From: Halobacteriales archaeon QS_5_70_17
GTDB lineage: Archaea > Halobacteriota > Halobacteria > Halobacteriales > Haloarculaceae
NCBI GenBank assembly: GCA_003021975.1
Contig: PXRR01000070.1
Span: 1-64,000 of the forward strand
Direction of reading: 5' to 3'
DNA: 64,000 bases
The position numbers were made by a program, and so were the translations under genes. Shown piece by piece: positions 18,635-28,251 of this stretch (within the stretch, counting starts at the first letter, position 1; every line of letters starts with the position of its first letter). Under the pieces are notes generated by a model. That model was not told where the DNA came from and did no database searches. It saw only the letters and a program-made list of their open reading frames with translations.

Positions 18635-20491
18635 TTACTCGACGCGGGGGATCTCCCGGCCGAGCACGTCCGCCTCGGCGTCGACTCCGTCGTCGACGCT
18701 CCAGAGCCGGAGGACGCTGTTGATCAGTCCCGCGTGGGCGAACGCGAGCGGGTAGTTCCCCCGGTGCTGGCCGGTCATCGGATCGATCTCCTCGGCGAAC
18801 AGCCCCAGCGAGCTGGCGCGGTCGATGATGGCTCGCAGCGTCCGGTGGGCGGCCCCCTCGCGGCCGGCGAGCGCGAGCGCGTCGACCAGCCAGAACGTAC
18901 AGAGGATGAACGCGTGGTCCTCGCCGGGGAGGCCGTCGGGCCCCTCGTAGCGCTGGACGAGCCCGTCGTCGACGACGAGCCTATCGAGGACGGCGTCGAT
19001 CGTCCCCTGGACGCGCTCGTCGTCGGCGGGGAGGAATCCGACCTGTGGAATCCGCAGGCAGGCGGCGTCGAGCGCCCGGTTGGCCTCGAACGACCGCACG
19101 AAGGCCCCCGTCTCCTCGTTGTACCCCTCCTCGAGGACGGTCTCGTGGATCTCCTCGCGGGTCCGCTTCCAGCGCTCGGGCGGCTCGATACCCATGTGGT
19201 GGGCGAGATCGATCCCGCGGTCGAGGGCGGCCCAGCACATCACCTTCGAGTTGACGAAGTGCTCGGCGGCGCTTCGCACCTCCCAGATGCCGAAGTCCGG
19301 CTCGTCCCACACCTCGCAGACGTGATCGACGACCCGCTCGATGCTCACCCAGTCCTCGGGGGTGAGTGCGACGCCTCGCCGGACCAGTTCGGCGACGGTC
19401 AACAGGAGTTCCCCGTAGATGTCGTGCTGGTGCTGGTCGCGGGCCGCGTTGCCGATCCGGACGGGATCCGAGTCGCGGTAGCCGGCGAGGTGGTTCAGTT
19501 CCACCTCGACGGTGCCGTCGATCTCCTGGAGGTCGTACAGCGGTCGGAAGAGCATTCCCTCCTCGGCGGGGCCGTTGTCCCGGAGGTGGGAGAGCCACCA
19601 CCGGACGTTGGCGTAGGCCTCGTCGGTGTAGCCCAGTCGAGCCAGCGCGCGGGCCACGATCGAGGAGTCCCGCAGCCAGTGAAAGCGGTAGTCCCAGTTG
19701 CGGACACCGCCGACGTCTTCGGGCAATGACGTCGTGGGGGCGGCCGCGATGGCGCCCGTCTCCCGGTTGGTCAGCAGCCGGATGGTGAGCGCCGACCGGG
19801 CGAGCATCTCCCGGTAGGGTTCGTTGTCGAGGGTGGCGCTGCGGTCCAGCCACTCCCGCCAGCTCGTGACCGTCCGGGCGAGCGTTCGCTCACAGACCGT
19901 CGGGGAGGGCGACCGGGAGGCGTCGTCGGAGAGGACGAACCACAGCGAGTCGCCCCGGGAGAGCGTCACCGTCCCCGTCGCGTCGCCCCCGTCGACCGAG
20001 AGGTCGGCGTCCGTCGTCAGCCGGAGGCGCGCGGGTCGGCCCTCGGCGTCCTCGACGACGTACCCCTCGTCGTCGTCGGTGATCCGCGTCGCGGCGCGCC
20101 CGTAGTCCAGCCGGGGGTGGAACCCGACCGAGAGCGTGATCTCCCCCTCCCGGCAGGAGACCCGCCTGAGTAACGCCCGCTCTGGCACCGTGTCGTCGTA
20201 CTCGACCCCCGAAAGCGGCATCGCGTCAGTGAGCGTCGCTTTCCCCTCCGCGGTCCGGAACGTCGTCCTGAGAACGGCCGAGTCGCGGAGGTAGTCGTGG
20301 GTCGCCTCGAAGTCCTCGACCGGGCGGACGTCGAACCAGCCGCCCTCGTCGAGGTCGAGTAACCTGGCGAAGACGCTCGGCGAGGCCAACCGCGGAAGGC
20401 AGAGCCAGTCGACGCTCCCCTCGGGCCCGACCAACGCACACGTCTCCAGGTTCCCGACGACACCGTATGCTTCGAGCGGTCGATACTCCAT
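18635..20491 (-). CDS. Glycoside hydrolase family 15 (glucoamylase/trehalase-like)
   Basis: MEYRPLEAYGVVGNLETCALVGPEGSVDWLCLPRLASPSVFARLLD...NWDYRFHWLRDSSIVARALARLGY. An upstream start at 20518 is also possible. Confidence 0.93.
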   Translation of the reverse strand: MEYRPLEAYGVVGNLETCALVGPEGSVDWLCLPRLASPSVFARLLDLDEGGWFDVRPVEDFEATHDYLRDSAVLRTTFRTAEGKATLTDAMPLSGVEYDDTVPERALLRRVSCREGEITLSVGFHPRLDYGRAATRITDDDEGYVVEDAEGRPARLRLTTDADLSVDGGDATGTVTLSRGDSLWFVLSDDASRSPSPTVCERTLARTVTSWREWLDRSATLDNEPYREMLARSALTIRLLTNRETGAIAAAPTTSLPEDVGGVRNWDYRFHWLRDSSIVARALARLGYTDEAYANVRWWLSHLRDNGPAEEGMLFRPLYDLQEIDGTVEVELNHLAGYRDSDPVRIGNAARDQHQHDIYGELLLTVAELVRRGVALTPEDWVSIERVVDHVCEVWDEPDFGIWEVRSAAEHFVNSKVMCWAALDRGIDLAHHMGIEPPERWKRTREEIHETVLEEGYNEETGAFVRSFEANRALDAACLRIPQVGFLPADDERVQGTIDAVLDRLVVDDGLVQRYEGPDGLPGEDHAFILCTFWLVDALALAGREGAAHRTLRAIIDRASSLGLFAEEIDPMTGQHRGNYPLAFAHAGLINSVLRLWSVDDGVDAEADVLGREIPRVE

Positions 20492-21005
20492 AGACGTGTT
20501 CAGATAAGCCAGCCCCATAGTAAGTATTCTCATATACACAGACCCGGCAACCGACGGGAGTTTATGTGAACCCTTGCCAACACCTTCCGGAACTCGGCGC
20601 GCCACGAGGCCTTCCCGGAGTCGCGCGCGTAAAGCTCGTCTGTACAGTCGGAGAAGCGTCGTTACGGTCTGACTACCACCCGGAGGACGGCGACACCGCG
20701 ACCCCTGTTGTACGGCGTCCCGGGCGCGGGGCTCTGACGTCCGGCGGTCGGCGGCCGGCGACGGTTATCTCCGGCCTGCTTCTGCAAGTCGCCTGAACTC
20801 CGCGACCGCTGGACCAGTCGGACGGGGTCGGCCGGGCGAACCGGTCCGTCTCACTTCAGAGGGTCCGGTGCGATGCGGACGATCGGCGGCCGAGTCGCGG
20901 GCAGTGCTGGTCGGCGCACTTCTCACCGTCGACGCCCGATAGAGAACGGTTTACGCACGCGTTGTCGGCCGGTCCGGACGGTCGCGGACGGAGTGCGCGA
21001 GGCCG

Positions 21006-21353
21006 TCAGAAGAACTCGTCGGGCAGGACCTGCGGGTTCGCGGCGAGCAGGCGCACGAGTGGTTCGATCTCCTCGAACGCCGGCCCGCGGGAGACGACGT
21101 CCGCCTCGCGGTCCCACTCGATGACGTCCTCGGCGGCGAGTTTCGGGAGGTGGTTGTGGTAGAGGCGGAGTTCCTGGGGATCCGTCTCCGCGTCGTCCGT
21201 CGGCGACCACGACGGACCGGCGGGCGCACGGGCCTGCCCGCGCGCGAGCAACCCTTCGGGGACCTGAACCGACTCGACGTCGCACAGCGCGACTAACAGG
21301 CGGCGACGAGTGTCAGACGCTAGTAGCTCGAACAGCGTCGAGACGTCAGACAT
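21006..21353 (-). CDS. DUF7344-like winged-helix (ArsR-like) protein
   Basis: MSDVSTLFELLASDTRRRLLVALCDVESV...LRLYHNHLPKLAAEDVIEWDREADVVSRGPAFEEIEPLVRLLA; an in-frame ATG is also present at 21365. Confidence 0.75.
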   Translation of the reverse strand: MSDVSTLFELLASDTRRRLLVALCDVESVQVPEGLLARGQARAPAGPSWSPTDDAETDPQELRLYHNHLPKLAAEDVIEWDREADVVSRGPAFEEIEPLVRLLAANPQVLPDEFF

Positions 21354-22051
21354 ACTAATACACATGAAATGAGGACTATAAAGGTTTCCGGTTTGTAGCT
21401 GGAGTATTCAGATAGTCCGCGAAGCGTCCCGGATCGCCGATCCGGAGTTCCGTCGCCGGGGTCACGGGACGAGCGAGGGGCTGTCGCACTCGCATTCGGT
21501 TCGGGGGACGAACCGAGAGACGAACTCCGCGATCCCGAGACAAGCGGCCGTCCAGCGGAGGTCTTCCCCGACAGCGAAGTCCCGGCGTCCGTCAGTCGCC
21601 CCGGCTCGGGGCGGGACCGCGCTCCGGTGGTGTGTCCGACCGGACGGCGGACCGCCCGCACGTAGCGAGCGGGGACACCGACTGCCCGACCCGCCCGGGC
21701 CTCGGCAGGAGACTGGAGCCGAGCGCGAGCGCAGGTAGATGCGGATCGATCGCCTGACCGTAGCTCTCGGGAAGACCTGAAGCCCCGGGATACAAGCACT
21801 CCACGTATACGAGTTGCCGAGACGGGAGCCGGCAGCAACCGGTCCGGAGCGGGGACGTTCTCGTTTCCGTCTCGTCCTACCGAGCGGGCGTGAACGAGAC
21901 AGTAGCTGACCCGGCGACCCCGACCGAGCCAGAGCGAGTAGCAGTCCGTTACCGTTCTCCATCCCCGTACTTGAAATTGAGTGTGGAGGAGCTATCGCCG
22001 CTCCCGAACTATCGGATCTACGGCCGACCTGCGATCGATCGAGGTCGAGAC

Positions 22052-22149
22052 GGAGGACGACGACATCGTGGCTCGGGACGAGGCGTCGGGCATCGAGGCC
22101 GAAGAGGAGAACGTGCCGATCGCGCTGTACACGCTCTCGGAGAAACTCG
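22052..22149 (+). repeat. Left arm of a perfect 98-bp inverted repeat
   Basis: ggaggacgacgacatcgtggctcggg...acacgctctcggagaaactcg; the exact reverse complement lies at 22705-22802. Confidence 0.95.
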
Positions 22150-22292
22150 CGCCGCCCGCAGTCAGGGACAGCAGGTCCGGTCGCATGTCTCCTCCGCGTC
22201 GGACGCTCCGTCGCTCTCGGATCTCAGAAGTAAAATTTTCGGATAGCTAGCCGAAAATAACAACTGAGGGTGATAAGCGGATCGAGGTGGCC

Positions 22293-22610
22293 ATGGGCGA
22301 GTTCGCGCCCGACGCACTCGCGAAGGTGGAGGCGTACGACATCGCCGCCGACCGCCGCCGGCGAATCGCGCTCCGCGTTCTGGTCGGTACCGACCGGAAG
22401 TAGACGGTCGATCGACTCGCCGGCGAGGTGGCCGCCCGCGAGCGGGGCGGTTCGGGGACCGTCGACGAGGAGACGAGCGCGCGGATCCGACTCGCGCTGG
22501 CCCACCGGGACCTCCCGAGACTCGACGGCGGGGGCCTGGTCGAAGTCGACTACGACGAGCGAACGGTCGCGCCCGGGGAACACATCGACGACCTGGTCCC
22601 GCTGCTCTGA
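22293..22610 (+). pseudogene. DUF7344-like wHTH gene interrupted by one in-frame TAG
   Basis: MGEFAPDALAKVEAYDIAADRRRRIALRVLVGTDRK*TVDRLAGEVAARERGGSGTVDEETSARIRLALAHRDLPRLDGGGLVEVDYDERTVAPGEHIDDLVPLL*; TAG at 22401-22403, same frame before and after. Confidence 0.75.
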
Positions 22611-22684
22611 CCGGAGACCCGACCGGTGTGCGAGAAGGGTGCCGCGGACGCTCGGAGCGCCGGAGTCCGGTTGGAAGCGATCGG

Positions 22685-22829
22685 CTATTCGAGCAGTTCT
22701 ACCTCGAGTTTCTCCGAGAGCGTGTACAGCGCGATCGGCACGTTCTCCTCTTCGGCCTCGATGCCCGACGCCTCGTCCCGAGCCACGATGTCGTCGTCCT
22801 CCGACCGAAACGGTCGTCAGGGCGTCCAC
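22685..22829 (-). pseudogene. Short HicB-antitoxin-like ORF with an apparent 1-nt frameshift
   Basis: GTG start reads MDALTTVSV; after dropping one G in GTCGGAGGAC it continues EDDDIVARDEASGIEAEEENVPIALYTLSEKLEVELLE*. The 145-nt span equals 48 codons plus 1. Confidence 0.5.
22705..22802 (-). repeat. Right arm of the 98-bp inverted repeat
   Basis: Exact reverse complement of 22052-22149. Confidence 0.95.
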
Positions 22830-23931
22830 GGACTACTCAGAGGCTACGTGCGTTATGAAGGTGAGTCCTAATCGTTGAGGTACGCGACACGCGCAATCCC
22901 GTGCGGACAGCGCAGGCGTGACGAGGCGGTCTCGCTCGTCCTCGCGGAACGTGTCGGTCCCACGGAGCGGAGTCGACGCCCGTCACGGTGACGGCTTCCC
23001 GTCCGGCAGGACCACGGCCGTGGCTCCCATCACTCCCAGAATCCGTCGTACGGAGCGGGAGAAATCCGAGCCTCCCGCTCCGGGCCGACGCTCCCTCGTT
23101 TGCCGGCGGAGGTCGTCGCGTAACGGCTCGGCTCCGCCGGTGGACCCGTCGACCGCTTCGAGACGTCCGCGACTCCAGTGGTGGTCGTGATCACCGTCGG
23201 GGGCCGTGCTATCCTCGGAGGCAAGCGACGGTACCGGTCCGTCCCGAGACCAGACAGCGAGAAATGTTCTCGGATACGATTTGTAACGGAAGAAAACAAC
23301 CTGAAAACATATGCCGGCTGGCTGCTCAGCCGACGTACGGGTGCGCCAGCCCGTACGGTTCGTGTGCCGGCTCCTCGCCATGCCACTCGAGGAGCGGCTT
23401 TCTCGGCTATCAGTCATCTCGACGGTGAGAGTGCGGAACTCGAGCGGAAATACGGCGGTAGAACACCGCGTGCGTCCGGGCGAGGAGTGCGAATCGCGAC
23501 GCTCCCCGGCGCGAGAAATTCCGTTCGGTGGACGGACGACCGGAAGCAGACGCGAACTGGCGTCCTCACACGTCTCCGGCGAGTCTAGCGGGAGTTTCAG
23601 CGGCGCGGGACACCAGCGACAGACGGTCTCGTGGCGGAGACGATCGATGAACGTCGCGAGCGAGCCGGGCGTCGCGTGCTCGAAGGCGAGGTACTCGCGG
23701 ACGCCGTCGACGTGCGCGAGGTCGCTATCCGTCACGGGTAGCACCTCCGGCCTTCGCCGCGAGCGGGACAGAGCCAGTCGTCCTCGGGAATGCACCCTCA
23801 CAGAACGAACAGATCGGGGCTTCGAGTTCGACGGTCCCGCTCACCGCGACCACTCCCTCGTTCCGGCCAAGGAATCGACACAAAAAGCCCGCGTATGTGG
23901 CTCAGCGGTACATAAAACCGATTTGAGAGGA

Positions 23932-24006
23932 TGGGTTGGGGCAGATTTGAACTGCCGACCTCCTCCATGTCAAGGAGGTGTCATAACCAGCCTAGACCAC
24001 CAACCC
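23932..24006 (-). tRNA. tRNA-Val (anticodon GAC)
   Basis: gggttggtggtctaggctggttatgacacctccttgacatggaggaggtcggcagttcaaatctgccccaaccca: closed acceptor GGGTTGG/CCAACCC, anticodon loop TTGACAT, GTTCAAATC T-loop. Confidence 0.95.
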
Positions 24007-24157
24007 TCGCGTTCTCTGGTATCCGTCGGGTGTACTTGAACCTTTCCGAACGGATTTCGTGCGTCCCGTTCCCGTGGGATGGTTTCGGACGTGCCCGACA
24101 GCGTTAAGTCGGTGAACATATTTGTACACGACGCCCCAACAACGGTCATTTCCCACC

Positions 24158-25168
24158 ATGAAGGACTACATCGAACGGGTCACCGACGGCGAGGATCTCA
24201 CGCAGGAAGAAGCGCGAGCGGCCGCCACGGCGGTCTTCGAGGGTGCCACGGAGGCCCAGATCGGGGCGCTGCTGACTGCGCTCCGCGCGAAGGGCGAGAC
24301 CGAGACCGAGATCGCGGGGTTCGCCGAGGGGATGCGCGACGCGGCGCGCACCATCGATCCCGACCGGACGCCGCTGGTCGACACCTGCGGCACGGGCGGC
24401 GACGACTACGACACCATCAACGTCTCGACGACCAGCGCGCTGGTCGTCGCCGGGGCGGGCGTCCCCGTCGCCAAACACGGCAACTACTCGGTGTCCTCGT
24501 CGTCGGGGAGCGCGGACGTCCTCGAGGAGGTCGGCGTCCAGGTCGACGCCGAACCGCCGGCGGTCGAGGAGGCCATCGAACGCGACGGGATCGGGTTCAT
24601 GCTCGCCCCCGTCTTCCATCCCGCCATGAAGGCCGTCATCGGTCCGCGCAAGGAACTCGGGATGCGGACGGTGTTCAACGTCCTCGGGCCGCTGACCAAC
24701 CCCGCGGGCGCCGACGCGCAAGTCGTCGGCGTCTACGACCCCGACCTCGTGCCCGTCCTCGCGCGGGCGCTCGCGAAGATGGACGTCGAGCGGGCGCTGG
24801 TGGTCCACGGCGCCGGCATGGACGAGATCGCGCTCCACGACGAGACGGTCGCCGCGGAGGTCGAGGGCGACGAGATCGAGGAGTACACGATCCGGCCGGC
24901 GGAACTCGGACTCGACGCCGCCCCCGTCGAGGCCATCGCCGGCGGCACGCCCGGAGAGAACGCCGCGGACCTCCGGGGGATCGTGACCGGCGAGGTGGGC
25001 GGCGCCAAGCGGGACGTCGTCCTCGCGAACGCCGGCGCCGCGATCTACGTCGCCGGCGAGGCCCCCACGCTCGCCGACGGGGTCGAGCGCGCCCGCGCGG
25101 CCGTCGAAAGCGGCGCCGCCGCCGAGAAACTCGAAGAGCTACGGGCCGACGCCTCGGTCTCCACCTGA
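24158..25168 (+). CDS. trpD: Anthranilate phosphoribosyltransferase
   Basis: LVDTCGTGGDDYDTINVSTTSALVVAGAGVPVAKHGNYSVSSSSGSADVLEEVGV. Confidence 0.97.
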   Translation: MKDYIERVTDGEDLTQEEARAAATAVFEGATEAQIGALLTALRAKGETETEIAGFAEGMRDAARTIDPDRTPLVDTCGTGGDDYDTINVSTTSALVVAGAGVPVAKHGNYSVSSSSGSADVLEEVGVQVDAEPPAVEEAIERDGIGFMLAPVFHPAMKAVIGPRKELGMRTVFNVLGPLTNPAGADAQVVGVYDPDLVPVLARALAKMDVERALVVHGAGMDEIALHDETVAAEVEGDEIEEYTIRPAELGLDAAPVEAIAGGTPGENAADLRGIVTGEVGGAKRDVVLANAGAAIYVAGEAPTLADGVERARAAVESGAAAEKLEELRADASVST

Positions 25169-25169
25169 G

Positions 25170-25796
25170 ATGCGGGTCAAGCTCTGCGGGATGCCCGACG
25201 CCGACGCCCGCGACGCCGCCGTCGCGGCGGGCGCCGACGCCGTCGGTCTCGTCTGTGACGTCCCCGTCGACACCCCCCGGGAGATCGAACCCGAGCGGGC
25301 GGCCGACCTGGCGGCCTCGACGCCGCCGTTCGTCGCCGCGACGCTCGTGACGATGGTCGAGACGGTCGCGGAGACGGTCGACCTCGCCGAGCGGGTGCGC
25401 CCCGACGCGCTCCAGGTTCACGCGGCCGACCCGGCGGACGTCGCCACGCTGGCCGGCGACGCCCGCGCCTCGGTGATCGCCGCGGTCGACCTCGACGCCG
25501 ACCTGGCGGCGTACGCCGAGACCGCCGACGCCCTGTTGCTGGACTCGACCGGCGAGGGCGGCGCCGGCGGCACCGGCCGCACCCACGACTGGGAACGCTC
25601 GCGGACGGCCGTCGAAGACCTCGACTGTCCGGTCGTCCTCGCGGGGGGACTCACGCCCGAGAACGTCCCGGAGGCCGTCCGGACGGTCCGGCCGTACGCC
25701 GTCGACGTCGCCAGCGGCATCGAGTCAGCGCCGGGCGAGAAAGACCCCGAGCGAATGGCGGCGTTCGCGGCGGCCGCGCGGGGGGCCGAGCCGTGA
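25170..25796 (+). CDS. trpF: Phosphoribosylanthranilate isomerase
   Basis: MRVKLCGMPDADARDAAVAAGADAVGLVCD...LQVHAAD...VLAGGLTPENVPEAVRTVRPYAVDVASGIESAPGEKD. Confidence 0.96.
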   Translation: MRVKLCGMPDADARDAAVAAGADAVGLVCDVPVDTPREIEPERAADLAASTPPFVAATLVTMVETVAETVDLAERVRPDALQVHAADPADVATLAGDARASVIAAVDLDADLAAYAETADALLLDSTGEGGAGGTGRTHDWERSRTAVEDLDCPVVLAGGLTPENVPEAVRTVRPYAVDVASGIESAPGEKDPERMAAFAAAARGAEP

Positions 25797-27433
25797 CGCC
25801 CGCGCTGAACCGCTCGCGCGAGGAGTTCGTCGCGCTCGCCGACGCGAGCGACGGGGCGGACGCGGAGCGGGAGGCGATGGTCGTCCGCGCGAGCGCCGCC
25901 CTCGACGTCGACCTCGATCCGCTGACGGCCTACGCGGCGCTCCGGGAGACCGGTACCACCGACTACGGCTTCCTGCTGGAGAGCGCGGAGAAGGTCGCCT
26001 CCAGCGATCCCGACGGCGCGTTCTCGCCGGGCGACGCCGATCGCCACGCCCGCTACTCCTACGTCGGCGTCGACCCCGCCGCCGTCGTGACCGTCGACCC
26101 CGACGGGACGGCCGTGGAGGTGCTCGACGACCGCTACGAGGGGCTCGTCGGGGAGAGCGGGACCAGTGCCGGCCGCGAGACCGACGGGGACGTCCTCGAC
26201 GCGCTCCGGGCGGCGCTGCCGGCCGCCGCCCCCCGCGGGTTCCCCGAGAGCGACCGCCAGCGCCTCGACGGCGGGCTGGTCGGGTTTCTCGCCTACGACG
26301 CCGTCTACGACCTCTGGCTCGAGGAGGTCGGCGTCGAGCGCCCCGACTCGCGGTTCCCCGACGCGCAGTTCGTCCTCGCGGACGCGGTGCTCGGCGAGGA
26401 CGCCGGCGCCGTCTACGACGACCTCGCGGCGGCGGCCGATCGACTGGCCGACGCCCTCGCGGACGCCGGCTCCGTCGAGACCGGCGGGTTCCGCCGGGAC
26501 CGCGAGCGCGCCGGTCCGCGCGAGGAGTACGAGGCGGCCGTCCGCCGCGCGAAGGAGCACGTCCTCGACGGCGACATCTACCAAGGCGTGATCTCCCGGA
26601 CGCGGGAACTCGAAGGCGAGGTCGATCCCCTGGGGCTGTACGCCGCCCTGCGGGACATCAACCCCTCGCCGTACATGTACGTCCTCGACCACGGCGACCT
26701 GTCGGTCGTCGGCGCCAGCCCCGAGACGCTGGTCTCGGTGCGCGGCCGGGAGGTGATGGCCAACCCCATCGCGGGCACCTGTCCCCGCGGCGCCAGCCCC
26801 GTCGAGGACCGCCGACTGGCCGGCGAGATGCTCGCCGACGGGAAGGAGCGCGCCGAGCACACGATGCTCGTCGACCTGGCGCGCAACGACGTCCGCCGGG
26901 TCAGCGAGTCCGGCAGCGTCCGCGTCGAGGAGTTCATGAACGTGCTGAAGTACAGCCACGTCCAGCACATCGAGTCGACGGTAACCGGACGGTTGCGCGG
27001 GAGCGGCGGGGGGCCCCCGGCGGGGCGGCCGCCGGCGGCCGTCGACGCCTTCGACGCCACGCGGGCGGCCTTCCCGGCGGGGACGCTCTCGGGGGCACCG
27101 AAGGTCCGCGCCATGGAGGTCATCGACGACCTCGAGCGGACGCCGCGGGGCGTCTACGGCGGCGGCGTCGGCTACTACTCCTGGACCGGGGACGCCGACA
27201 TGGCCATCGTCATCCGGTCTGCGACCGTCGAACGGGGGGCGACCATCGACGACCCCGCGGGAGCGACCGACGCCGACACCGACCTCGTCACCGTCCGCGC
27301 GGGCGCCGGCATCGTCGCCGACTCGGACCCCGGAAGCGAGTACGATGAGACGGAGTCGAAGATGCGGGGCGTGTTCGTCGCCCTCGAGGCCATCGAACGG
27401 GAGGCCGACGCCCCCACGGGGGTGCCCCGGTGA
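25793..27433 (+). CDS. trpE: Anthranilate synthase component I
   Basis: Chorismate-binding signatures HVLDGDIYQGVISRTRELEGE, MANPIAGTCPRGA, DLARNDVRRVSESGSVRVEEFMNVLKYSHVQHIESTVTG, PAGTLSGAPKVRAMEVIDDLE. Confidence 0.97.
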   Translation: MTPALNRSREEFVALADASDGADAEREAMVVRASAALDVDLDPLTAYAALRETGTTDYGFLLESAEKVASSDPDGAFSPGDADRHARYSYVGVDPAAVVTVDPDGTAVEVLDDRYEGLVGESGTSAGRETDGDVLDALRAALPAAAPRGFPESDRQRLDGGLVGFLAYDAVYDLWLEEVGVERPDSRFPDAQFVLADAVLGEDAGAVYDDLAAAADRLADALADAGSVETGGFRRDRERAGPREEYEAAVRRAKEHVLDGDIYQGVISRTRELEGEVDPLGLYAALRDINPSPYMYVLDHGDLSVVGASPETLVSVRGREVMANPIAGTCPRGASPVEDRRLAGEMLADGKERAEHTMLVDLARNDVRRVSESGSVRVEEFMNVLKYSHVQHIESTVTGRLRGSGGGPPAGRPPAAVDAFDATRAAFPAGTLSGAPKVRAMEVIDDLERTPRGVYGGGVGYYSWTGDADMAIVIRSATVERGATIDDPAGATDADTDLVTVRAGAGIVADSDPGSEYDETESKMRGVFVALEAIEREADAPTGVPR

Positions 27434-28074
27434 GTCCGGCCGCCGACGTCGAGGACGACCGCCGACCGGCGGGTGCGGACGCGACCGGACCAGACCGCCC
27501 CCGGGTGCTGTTCGTCGACAACTTCGACTCGTTCACCTACAACCTCGTGGAGTACGTCAGCCAGCACGCCGCCACGGAAGTAGTGAAGAACACGGCGTCG
27601 CTCGCGGACGTCCGCGCGGCCGACCCCGACGCGGTCGTCCTCTCGCCGGGGCCGGGCCACCCGGCCAACGACCGCGACGTCGGCGTCACGACCGACGTCC
27701 TCCGGGAGGTGAGCCCCGAGGTACCGACCTTCGGGGTCTGCCTAGGACTGGAGGCCGCGGTGTACGCCTACGGCGGCAGCGTCGGCCGAGCGCCCGAACC
27801 GATCCACGGGAAGGCCTTCTCCGTCGAGCACGACGGCGCGGGCGTGTTCGCCGACCTCCCCTCCCCGCTGCAGGGGGGGCGGTACCACTCGCTGGTCGCG
27901 ACGGAGGTGCCGGACTGCTTCGAGGTGACGGCGACGACCGACGCCGGCGAGGAGCGCATCGTGATGGGCGTGCGCCACCGCGAGCACCCCATCGAGTGCG
28001 TCCAGTTCCACCCCGAGAGCGTGCTCACCGCCTCGGGCCACGACGTCGTCGAGAACTTCCTGGCGACGCTATAG
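27430..28074 (+). CDS. trpG: Anthranilate synthase component II (glutamine amidotransferase)
   Basis: VLFVDNFDSFTYNLVEYV, LSPGPGHP, FGVCLGLEA, VQFHPESVLT. Confidence 0.96.
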   Translation: MSPAADVEDDRRPAGADATGPDRPRVLFVDNFDSFTYNLVEYVSQHAATEVVKNTASLADVRAADPDAVVLSPGPGHPANDRDVGVTTDVLREVSPEVPTFGVCLGLEAAVYAYGGSVGRAPEPIHGKAFSVEHDGAGVFADLPSPLQGGRYHSLVATEVPDCFEVTATTDAGEERIVMGVRHREHPIECVQFHPESVLTASGHDVVENFLATL

Positions 28075-28251
28075 CGGCGACGGCCCCAGCAGGGCGGTCG
28101 TCGCCCACACCGCGAAGACGACCAGCGCCGCGAGCACGAGCAGTTTCCAGGCGACCCGGAGGACGATCCGCGCGAGCAACACCCCGACCGCGAGGACGAT
28201 CAGCGCCACGAGGAGGTCGGGCACCGGGGGCGCCTGCAGGAGAGGTATCAT
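28069..28251 (-). CDS. Small hydrophobic membrane protein (60 aa)
   Basis: MIPLLQAPPVPDLLVALIVLAVGVLLARIVLRVAWKLLVLAALVVFAVWATTALLGPSPL; two TM segments, convergent overlap with the trpG stop. Confidence 0.65.
   Translation of the reverse strand: MIPLLQAPPVPDLLVALIVLAVGVLLARIVLRVAWKLLVLAALVVFAVWATTALLGPSPL

Noticed and set aside
20873-21124. Short ORFs in the 20.6-24 kb region as genes (e.g. 20873-21124, 21462-21962, 22983-23801)
   Set aside because: Basic, Arg/Ser-rich translations atypical of acidic haloarchaeal proteins, with no recognisable motifs. A few codons of 23590-23800 minus (VTDSDLAHVDGVREYLAFEHATPGSLATFIDRLRHETVCRWCPAPL) look more protein-like but are not enough to call a gene.
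24080-24157. gtgaacatatttgtacac near-palindrome upstream of trpD as a TrpY-like operator
   Set aside because: Imperfect and overlapping likely core promoter elements; not enough evidence without comparative data.
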